Assembly (NCBI GenBank): GCA_030544235.1
Contig: CM060469.1
Coordinates: 9,558,017-9,622,016, forward strand
Length of the DNA: 64,000 nucleotides
Origin: Lepturacanthus savala
Lineage: Eukaryota > Chordata > Actinopteri > Scombriformes > Trichiuridae
Direction: 5' to 3'
Below are positions 1 to 11,000 of this stretch, in pieces. Each line of letters starts with the position of its first letter. Position 1 is the first letter of the stretch. The translations under genes and the position numbers were made by a program. A model generated the notes under the pieces. That model was not told the origin of the DNA and did no database searches. It saw nothing but the letters and a program-made list of their open reading frames with translations.

Positions 1-1783
1 GCTGAGTGCCTCTCTTTGTGTCTGGTGTTTGAAACCAAGCCTACTCATCAGATTGCTCCACACATTGACCTAGACAGAAGGGAAACTCTGACCCATGCGC
101 TAATCGCAAATTACAGCCTCTGCTTGGTTTCTTTCATCTCATGTGGCGTATTCATCTGAGAAACACTTGCTTTTAATTTGGTATTAGCCAAAAGTATAGC
201 CATCAGCTGGGCCAGATTGAATGAGGGGGGCCATTTGGACCTTCACCACAAGAGACGGGATTATTTCAAATTTCCCACTCATTGACCTTGTGTAGATCAT
301 GCCCAATTAAACAAGGGACGAAACTGCAATGAATATTCACGACGCCAGGAGATTTGCTGGGAAATCACACTTTGGAAAGAGTACCATCCTACATCCTATG
401 GAATGATCTGATATACATGCAGGTTATTTGTGTTATTCATTTTGTGGGTTTATCTTGGAGATTAGCTTGGAGATTTTTGCTCCAGTGTCTCGATGCAGTA
501 AGAGAGGCAAAGAGGGAGACTGTAGAGCCTCTTGAAAATATGAACTGACAAAAGGAAGAGAGGTACTGCCATCTACATCATTGTGTCCAAGTGCATCAGG
601 AAGAGCCTGAGTGAAAATCTTTCTCCCCCCTTTATCCCTCTCTCACTCTCTCACTCCATCTACTCCATCTATTTTTCTATCTCTCTGTCACTCCATCTAT
701 TTCTCTCTCTCTCCTCTTTTTTTTTTTTTTTACAGCAGCTTACTCTCCACACAAACAAGAGCAAACAGAAATTTCCATTCACGTCTTGCCACACTGCCTG
801 GCTACTCCGGCAAATGGGAGCATGCAGCTCGCATGCACACACTCAAAGAGGCCCTTTGAATATTCAAGTGCTAACAGTTGCATTCATTGATATTTAAAAT
901 GCAGTGGGTCTGCGAGAGCCCTCAACCCACAGTACATTTGACTAAATCTAAAAAAAGAACAAAGACGGATATCGGGGACAAGGATCAAGACAGTTTTTAT
1001 TGTGCAGCAGCATCAAATACCAAGTGGCAAGCTCAGATTGGCATGTGTTTGCATCTCTTCTCTCTCTTCTCTCGCAGAAAATGAAAGTATGTACATTGTC
1101 AATCTTCAGTGCGACCCGCTGATAACAACTCACAATGTACTTAAAGTTTGTCACTGTCAAAATCCTCCTGATCATCCCCTCCACATTAGTGCTCATTAAA
1201 AGTTGCAAATGGCCATCTGAGGCTGAGAGGCAGCCTTTGATCACAAAAGAGAGATGTTGATGGCAGGATTTGATATGGGGGAGGGAAAAGGGAGAGAAAG
1301 GGAAATCGGTGCGTGGCATCTCCCTGCTCCTCATCTCCCGGAACAGCTCCTCTTAATTGTGTATCCTCATCTCCCCACAGATAAAAATGAGCTGGAGAGG
1401 GAGGAAGAGAGCAGTTTGTCTCAATCCTCTCAGCCAAGAGGGGAGATATGTGGAACGTGTTGCACATTAACGCCAGGGTGATTGCATTCTTTAGTCGCTT
1501 CTCTAATCTCACGGATGAGAAGAGAGGAAGAGAAAAGGGGAGGAAAAAAAGTCTGATTGAGAGCGCGAGTGAAAGTGTGCAAAAATAATCTATTTTTAGT
1601 TAAACGAGTGAGAGAATTTGAAGTTATTTTCGCTTGGCGTTTGAACACGCTCAACAGCTGCACCTCTGCGAGCAGCCGTGGCCAAACTAAATGACTTGCT
1701 TAAATGGTGAAGAGTTCAATTTGACACTTCCTTTAGAAAATGGGAACAATTAAGAGTGTGGTTTTAATTTGCGCTGCTTGCAG
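1..1783 (+). other. kiz intron (partial)
   Basis: No exon could be joined in phase to the one at 1784. The stretch holds a pyrimidine/CT tract (about 625-735), a purine-rich patch near 1270-1300 and many ATTA/TAAT cores. An exon-like piece after a strong acceptor at 1380 is discussed under rejected items. Confidence 0.45.
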
Positions 1784-1946
1784 GCCAAAGTGTTGCTGAG
1801 TACACTTCTGCCCCGGTCCAGTGAGGAGTGCCCCTCAGCAGCGGATGAGAGTGACTTGTCTTCTTCTTCGTGCGGCCCTTCTTCGCTCCCGGCTGACAGA
1901 GGAGATGTGAAGGCTGCCAGGCCAGTGCAGAAGCAACGGAGCAAAG
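1784..1946 (+). CDS. kiz: kiz coding exon (first in window)
   Basis: The acceptor is gctgcttgcag before 1784 and the donor is the weak gttact at 1947. The exon is 163 bases, phase 0 in and phase 1 out. It opens AKVLLSTLLPRSSEE and carries a Ser-rich stretch (DLSSSSCGPSS), then a basic end (QKQRSK). The frame is open throughout, and only this donor gives the phase needed by the exon at 2488. Confidence 0.6.
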
Positions 1947-2006
1947 GTTACTGGATATTCTTAGTGTGAAATACGTTATTGAGCAAAGCAATTCCTAATT
2001 AGGTAC

Positions 2007-2068
<62 letters not shown>

Positions 2069-5000
2069 CTTAGACCTTCCTTTTTATCAAAAGTACAATT
2101 AAACTCTCACTTATAAAGAAGAACAATAATGAAGAGTGTCAAACAATCAACATTATGACATCAGCAGAACTTCTGGTTTTTCCAGTAGATTCCTACAAAC
2201 TGCCAAAACATTTTTTCGCACTTACATTGGTCTCTCTTTGCGCAGTAATATACAACAAGACCATTATTAGGAACAAATGTAGACTGCCTTTTTCCCAAAT
2301 AATCTCTGCATAGAACTTAAACTTCCCTTGTATGAAAAATCAATTTCGCCATAGAGCTTTTTTATGAATCCCGTACAGCCCGTCCTTCTATTCAGAGCTA
2401 AAGAAAGACCCCCCCATTCCCATTTCTATCCCTGGACTCCGTTCCTCCCTGCCACTGCTTCTCACTATGCGCTTCCCTTTCTTACAGAACTACAAAGTAC
2501 TGAAGAGGACAGCCAGGACGAAAGCCCTGTGGAAAGTGTTCCTATTAGAGGTAAAAAGGCATCGCCGGTGCCCCAGCATTCACACTGTCCTTGTGTTGTG
2601 GTTTGTTTTCTTCCCACTGCAGTGAATAATGGGCTCTTTTACGCAATGGCTGAGGCAAGGGATGATCAAGGTGAATCCAGGGTCAAAGTCCCACCTGAAG
2701 AGCTGTGCTAGTTCTCTCTAATTATCTCCAAGAATACACTAGCCATGTTTTCAGCCTGGTCTGAGGCATTCTGGCAAAATTGATCATTCGCTGGCCCAGC
2801 ATAATGCAGCCGCTTTAATTGTCAGGACACCGGGGTGGGAAGCACAAGAGATCTATCATCGGTTCTCATTATCTTCTAAACAATGCTCCGGCAAGGCTGG
2901 ACTTGAAAAATACTAGATGTGAAGGCATCCTGGGAGCAGTTGGTGTGCCCGTCCCTCAGCCGAAGCTCTGAAATGTAAAGCAATCCTATATTACCTTTGG
3001 TTATCAGATTTCCAACTGGGCTTTTTATGTGTATGCATCCCTAAGGTGCATAGCCAGCAAAATGAGTTCAAGTTCCGATTGGTACACTTAATCAAAAGAG
3101 CCATAACCAGTTAAAAAATAACACACACGACTAAAGATTTAGCAAGGAAAGGGTTCTGCTGTGGTGAGCAACATCAATGTCACAATCAAATACCATGACC
3201 TTGGAACTGATAGTAATTGCCAAGACATGGGCTTTTGTGGACCTCGTGGGGACTGCATGTAAACGCAATGGCTGCATAAAGTGCTGTGGGTGGAATAACA
3301 GTGGAAATTGCCTTCTCCTTTCCTCAGAAATGATTAAAAGCCGTACTTTTATTCTGACAGCAAGTTAAAAATGTTCGAGCATGGTCATACAAGATCAAAA
3401 TACTCTGTCTTTTGATTTGGTATCTCTGGTTTAGCAGCATTACTGAGACAACAGCCCATTTATTATGTACTTCTGCTCTGTTGGTTTTTCGCCAGCATAG
3501 AGTCTCTGTGCTCCTCTCAAATATGATACCTACTTTAGTGTGCCGGAAAGTAATTATGAGTGTTCTTAAAACAGAAAATCAATCATTGCCTTCTCGGTAG
3601 GGGGATGCTGAGATAATGCGAGTTGCTGATTGCTGTCTCATGGAAACTGTTGCTACATACTGTAGGCTTGAATCAACAGCTTAGCTGAATGAGCACAGTG
3701 TTGTCACCCACTCTGTTCAGCACTGAGACCAAAAGACTCAGCTACTGAAGCGTGTTGTCTCATCAAACACGGAAACCTCTGAAAGTTGGAAACCTGGGTT
3801 TTAAGCAAATATTTGACAGCGACTTTGTGTGTGTGTGTGTGTGTGCGTGCGTGCACTTGTGTGTGTGTGTGTGCGTGCGTGCGTGTCCGTCCCTGAACAG
3901 AGACAAAAGCATATCAGTTACTTAAACAATCAGCCATGCAGGAAAGGCTGCAGAGTTCTGAAGAGGAGGAAGAGGAGGAGGGCAGCCTCTCAGGTAAGAG
4001 ATGTGGTCCACTCCACCAGGCCAGTAGAGAGCAACTGGAGCCTAACCATTGGTCAACACTGACCATATGCTCTCCCAGCACATGAGTACATTTGTTGTGT
4101 ACATGTGTAACCTCAATACCAGAAAGAATTTTTTTGGAGCTGTTTACCTAATTTTTAGTTTCAAACAATTAAGAATATTTTAGCAATCAAATGTATTTTA
4201 TAGCATGGATCCAAATCCACTCCACGGAAATTATAATGAAAATAATATGTATAAAGGACTATAAAGTTGACGTGAAGGTTAAGTCTTAGCCTCACATAAG
4301 CAGTACCATAAGTTCTTATATGAATATGCATAGTAGATTAGCTTGTGATGAGAAATCCAAATTAAATGGTTTTATCTGCCCTGTTTGCTCTTTTAAGGAA
4401 CAAATCATGGCCGTGAAGAGGACCCGGGGAGGGCCAAACGCTCCTCACATCAAGACCCTTACCCTCGGTAAGAACATTGTTATTATTCAACGGGCCACAG
4501 GAAATGGGCCACCAGACACCAAAGTGGTTGATGTACATTTGCATGGCCGCTCTCATAATTCCCTGTTCATTTCCATAAGATCAAGGGGGCGCCACCCATT
4601 AACTCGCTTACAAAGACAAAAGGCCCCTAAAGCCCCTCTCACGCGCTGTTCGCAGGGTTCAGCCAGGTTTTAGAAATCAAAAGCAAAACAGCCTCCGCGA
4701 AAATAAATTGGAGTCATAATCGCGCTGTCTTCAGGCTTGTTGTCAGAATGCAAACAGATCATGTCAAGAAGAGAATCGGGGACAACTGTTTTAGAAGAAG
4801 GGGGACTCAAGTGTTGACAAGGACAAATGTCCTTTCATTTTTACGCCCTTCAAATGCATTTAGGCTGCTCAAATCAGGGCCCTATGTGGGTTGGAAAAGA
4901 ACATCTAATGATAAATAGCTTGGTGGAAGCTAACACCATCGCGGTTACATTTGAATATCAACACGACTTCATCAAATCTGCAATTGCGTGTCGGGTCCTC

Positions 5001-8000
5001 AGAGCACCTCTTCACTGCAAACCCATTTGGGCTCTAGTAATGGCTGGGTAAACGTTATGAGGAATAATCTTCTCTGATTTCATGTGATTACTGGGCACCA
5101 CGCTGACACAAGGGCTGAAGTCTGTATCTCCCTGGCCTGGCAAGCAGGCGCTCCCCGTCTGCCTATTAGCCCAGGGAAGGGCCTAATGGGCTGGCTCTAT
5201 TGTGGTCCTCATAGCCGCTGATGTCTGCCACTGCCAGCCCCAGTGACCACCCTCTTTAATAAACATGAGCCAATTTCAGGCCCAGACCCTCTCAGATGTT
5301 GCCCGTCTCCCTGTCATTAATGTGCATGGGAAGCCAACAATATATTTGATTAAACAAAATTCGCAGGAACAAAAAAAAAAAAATTGACTGAAATAGAGAA
5401 CGCAGAGGCGATACACAAGTTGTGTACATAATGACAAATTGGACAAAAAGGTAGTTACGCATGCCCGACACTCTTAATCTCATAGGGTTAGGACGGAGCG
5501 CCGAGAGCTGCTAGTCACGACGGCTATCATCCTATCTTTGGTCATTTCCCCTGTCTTTTCCCTGCTTCTCCTGAACGCTTAGATTTAAGCATTCCACTTA
5601 CCACAGTCACTTCTTGCGCTTTATTGCTTCCACAAGTGGTCTGGAAGCCCTGCACTTAAGCAGAAGCATAACACTGCAGCATGCTTTTGCCCCGCTTCTC
5701 TCCTCTTTCTCTCTCCCCGTGCCTCGTCCTCCTCTCTCACTCCCTTTGCCCTTTCTCCATCTCTCCGCCCGCGTCCTCTCTCCGTCTTCTCCTGTATTTT
5801 CCCTCTCCAACCCCCCCCCCTCCTGCCTCCTCCGTCCTACTTGTTAATTATTTGCTTTATTTTGTCAGCGAGCTGATGAGTGACATCAAAAGGAGGATGG
5901 AGCCGGACTCAAAATACAAAAATGGCTTCCTCTCTGTTGTCTTAGACAATAATTATGATTTGCCAGTTAAGCCTGGACTACAGCAGAGGGATTGTAGTTT
6001 AAAGCAGAGGCTTTGGTGCAAAAAATGCATTTATAGCCCTTTGTGAGGCTCCTCATTATGTGTGGGCCCGATTCATTAAGTAATTGGTTTGCAGTTGTTT
6101 ACATGAGTATTAAGGCCTTCTATTCAGGGCCTTTGAGAGATACATTGTGCAAATGTTGCATGTTATGAATGCAGAATGAGAGGCGGGGGGCCAGTCCTAT
6201 TGGCCAAACACTGCACTCGGCTGAAAAGCGAGAGAAAAGCACTGGGTGCTGCTTTGCATAGCAATGACTAGGGTCTTAATAAGCTTTACAGATTAAATAC
6301 ATGCAGTCTATACAAGATGCAAAGAGATACTCTTAACACATTTATATGTGCTCATTTCACTATTATGGTGTTCGAGAGAATTGAGGTCTTTCATATTCTT
6401 TTTCTCCCCCCCTCTCTCTTCCTCGCTCTCTCCCACACAGTGTTTTTCAGTCAGATACTTTTATAGAATGTGCTGTTTATTGTATTATAACTCGCGGGGA
6501 AGCGACTGATCTGCAACATTTATTAAGGATTTGTCCATTAGAAATCTTTTGCTGTCTTTGTGAGTGGCAAAGTAAAATCACTTTGTGGTTGAGTGGGGAT
6601 GAAAGGAATAATGCACGAAGGAGTGAGTCTTAATAAGCAGCTGCACTCCATGTAAAGACCACTTGTTCCCCTTTGTATGCGAGTGCATGCCACTGCTTCC
6701 TCTCGTGCAAAGAATCATTGTGTTCTTTTCTACTGTAGGCATTTCAGATGCCACTCCTTTCTTATTTGGGCTTTTTTTTAATACCTTATTCCCCCTGCAG
6801 TTTTTGATCCCCCCCCCAAAAAAAGCTTTAACACATGTGCACAGGCACGCACACACACACACACACACAAAACAAAATCCTCTAGCCATCAGCCGGTGTT
6901 ATGATTGTTGTGCCTAGTGCCTGCTTGACAAAAACCTTGACTCAACAATTAGTGGTTTACAGCTTTGCCTTGGACAACAGGATGTGCTCAAGCATTCGAC
7001 CTCAAATCACTCAGTGTCAAAATCAGAAGCTCTCTCTCTCTCTCTCTATCGTGGGGAGACGATGTGTGTGGATCTCTGACAGCTTACTGGGAGGAGGGAT
7101 GGAGGGGTGAGAGGGACATGAGTGAGCTGAGAGAAAGGAACGGAGGGGAGGGGACGTAAAAAGAGGGAAGCGGGAGATAGAGGGAGACAGAGAGACAGTA
7201 ACAGACAAAGAGGTAGTGAAAGGCAGAGTATTCATGTTCCAGAGTGCAGCAGCGAGTTTAGGGAAGCACATGTAAACAAGTCAACACACAGCATTATAAT
7301 TAGCCGAATGAGATTCAAAGCAGTTGATTTGGCTGGTGGCATCATCACACATGCACATCTGGTGCTTTTTTTATGTCAAAAAATATATTCCCTGAAAACT
7401 GTGTTTACAATGTTGTTGTTTTTTTTTTGTTTTTTTTTTAAACTACTCACTCAAAATAGTCTAGAGAGTAAACGTCAGCCAAAGCACAACAAACAAAACA
7501 GTGAGTATAGATGATGGCAGCATTTAGACCCTCCAACCAGAGGAGGTCACTGTCCTACACTGGCTGTCTCAAACCAGTAAAGAATAACTCATTGCCCTAC
7601 AATTAAATAAAAAAATATTTTGCTTATTTATTATTATTATTATTATTATTTATGTTTTATTTCTGATTTGGGTGTTTTTCTTTATTTATATATTATTGCG
7701 CTATTGCAATTCCAGATGCAGAAATGAGAGCTGCAGTTTCCGGTGATGCTTTATATCATAAGGTGGCCACCTAAATTCATCCACTGTCTTTAGCTTGATA
7801 GTCAATAGATTTGTGTACATGCTTTGGACAAGCAAGTGTCTACCCTTCTTACATAAATAATGTAAAATGACCTGAATGATCTCTTCCTTACTCATACTCT
7901 ACCCCAGGGGTTCTCAACCTTTTGTAATTTAAAGCCCACCGCTGATTGTTTAAAAAATAAAACAAAATTCTGAGGAACACTTCCCAAATACATGAGGGAA

Positions 8001-11000
8001 AAAAATATCACATGAAAAAAAGGAGAAACAATTTACACTCAGCTTATATGACTATGATATATTTATTACTATTTCAAGGCTGGCGAGTCGATTATGAATC
8101 TGGTCATCCAAGGTCATTAGAATGTCACCACTGTCTATGTGTGTGTGTGTGGGGGGGGTGATGCTCTGAGACCCGCCAGTGGTCCGCGACCCAGTGGTTG
8201 AGGACGGGCTGCCTTACACTGTCTGTCTCCACTAGACTGCCACCAGTCAGGAGGAGAGCGCCTGTGCTGAAATCATTGTCCAAAACGCCTCTTCCTCTGA
8301 GTTGCAGTGCCTACTCGTCGCCAGCAGAGAGCACTCACACGTTAGAGAGTGCCCACTCACGGCGCACTCACAATTGCCTCTCACTGTTTGCCCCCACTGA
8401 GGGCTATATCCTGCTACCATTCAGGCCTGTTAAGAGTACATCTAAACAGAGCCTAAACAATGTTTCTGTGGGGTCATAGCTAGGATGGGAGTAGGAGTTG
8501 ATGGGAATGATGAGGTGATGGGTCTCCCTTTACCTTTAGACAAGCACTGCTGCGCAAAAGTGCTATTGTGCTATTAGCATGTGTGTGTGGGTGGCAGGAG
8601 CTTTAAAAAAGCCAGGGTAAATAAAAGCAGCTTTCTGCCTATCGTTGTGTGTGAACCAGTATTAAATGCTTGGTAAGCATTATTCCCTGTCACTCTTTAT
8701 ATCCCCTATTGCAGCTGTAGGATTATAAGTGACATCTGTCTTTAGTGACTCCAAGAAACATCACTTTTACATGGCAATTATAATGATGATATGTTGTGTA
8801 CTACATGTTTGTCCACATGCAATCCGATTCTTTTTGTCAATATATAACTATAACACTTGACATATTCTTATAGAGTAAATTCCTGTGCCTCTTAAACTGT
8901 AGTCCACAAATATCCTTCATATTGTTTCAGCCTAACATATCATCTTTGACTCCTAAATAATACAGTTTTCTCAATTGACCACATTTGTCAGTAGTAGTAT
9001 TTCTACTTTATTTGTTACACAGCAGCTAAGTTTGGTGGTAAGTTAGGATACCATCAAGGATTCAGTGAAGTGCTAAACTGGATCTGAAAAGGCAGTGAAT
9101 GGTCTAAAAAGGAATTTTAACATCTATCAGATTGCCTTGGATGTCACTTTGTTTCTGTATTCCAGACCATTGGTGCCAGTTTCATAATTTTCTACATACA
9201 ATGTGTCAGCGATGGTTGTAAGATTGTTCAAGATTTTTTATTTATTTATTTAGGCAACCATTATAATGTAAATTAAGAAAACAAGACACGGGTCTGATGA
9301 AGGAAATTTACTTTAAACACCAAAAATCACGCTCTAACTGTGTAATGTGTACATGAGATAAACAACAATATGACACAATTGCGAAGGCCAGAGAAAGAGA
9401 ATAAGCGAGGCATAGGGAAAAAAGAGGACATTACAATAGCTGTAATTTGCATCATTTTACACATTACATTCACCTCTGTCTACCAGTGCTTGTAAAACAC
9501 TGGCCAGCCCAGCTTTACATATTCAGATCATTGCCTCAATTAAGGGAAACTCAGCAGAAGATGAACTGGCATAAATGTTTATGGAAACGGAATATTAGAT
9601 TGGTGGGGTCAGATCCAGACTGGGCTCTCTATGGTAATAGCCCTGTCTTGAAATCAGTCCCGTCCCTCACTGAAGTGGAACAGCTGATAGACCATTCCCA
9701 TCCCGGGGGGAAGTTTGAGAAAAGAAAAGCCCAATTTACTCTTCGTAACAGCTATTATTGTGGCAAAGGAGAGGAAGTAATCGTATAGATCATTGCTGTA
9801 TTTTTGCTGCAGCTGGGTCTGGTCGAGATCTGTTGCCTAAGAGTTGCAAATAGATTTACTATTCCCCATGGTTTAGTTGTGCTTCGATGTGTGTTCCATT
9901 AAAAAAGCTGGATGTGGATGGCAGGCACATTTAGTTTTTTTCTTTATATAGACATTTATTACTATCCATTACTATCCACCTGCCTCATTTTAGTATATCG
10001 GGACTTTATTCTATAGCTTCGACACAAACAAAAAACAATTGTCACTTTTGAGCATACAAAAATAAATTATTTCACAAACTGCCTATTTACTGTATTTTCA
10101 AATCTCCAGTTTACATTTAGTGGAATAATCAGTGTTATCTGTCCAGTAATGTTTTTTTTTCATGCACAATGTGCACTTTACAGTAAACAAAAGCTTACCA
10201 TCTGCACCCCCCCCCCCTACATTCACCAAAATATGTGTATTTGACAAGATATGATTAGACATTTCCTAAAATAAACAAACAAAAGCCTTTATTTCAACAC
10301 ATGACTCACTCATATGCAGTGCACATTCAGACAGGCTGATTAACTGCTATTGTGTCTTTTCTTTTACTCTGCCTCCGCTTTGATTTGCTTGCATTATGAG
10401 TGCCAAACGTCCCGCACAATATAGAACCTAAAGGTTATATTTGTATCATTATACCGGCTGCATGATATGTTGCTTATAGCACAAAGCAATCTGCTCACAG
10501 TTAGGAATGGGAGGGGCATCCTGTTTCTCTCATTCCGTCTTGAGTGGTGCGAAGCAGCAATATATAGTTTAGAGGATAGCAGTTGGAACGCAGCCAGAGT
10601 AATTTGGTCCTTGTACTTGATGTACAGTCACATGTGCCAAGACTTAGCTGAAGGAGAGATGAGATGAGAGTGATTGAGAGGATGACAATCAAAGAGGTCA
10701 TGGGTTTGAATCGATGCAGATGGAGGAACACACCGCAACTGTTTTTTTTTTTTTGGGGGGGGGGGGTTTGCCAGAGCTCATCTTCTTAAAACTTTGCATC
10801 TCTGCATCTCTACCCCCCTCCCCCCTTCTCTCCTACTTACAGAAAAGCATCACCACAGCTCAGATATAGAAGGCCCAAACAAATAAGCCATATGGATATG
10901 TATGCTAAACTCGGAGATGATGAGGATATATTGTAGGGTTTTTGAATAGGCTCTGTGATGATGTAAATTAAAGAGGAGGCCTTTAAAAGTGGAAAGGGGG

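Noticed and set aside
1077..1085. Nine-base micro-exon between a strong acceptor and gtatgt
   Set aside because: Too short to support without transcripts.
1381..1470. Exon-like frame (DKNELEREEESSLSQSSQP) after a strong acceptor
   Set aside because: No consensus donor gives the phase needed to join the exon at 1784; kept only as a possibility.
5869..6043. Open frame after ttttgtcag (ELMSDIKRRMEPDSKYKNGF)
   Set aside because: No donor in the phase required by the kiz chain and no family; treated as intronic.
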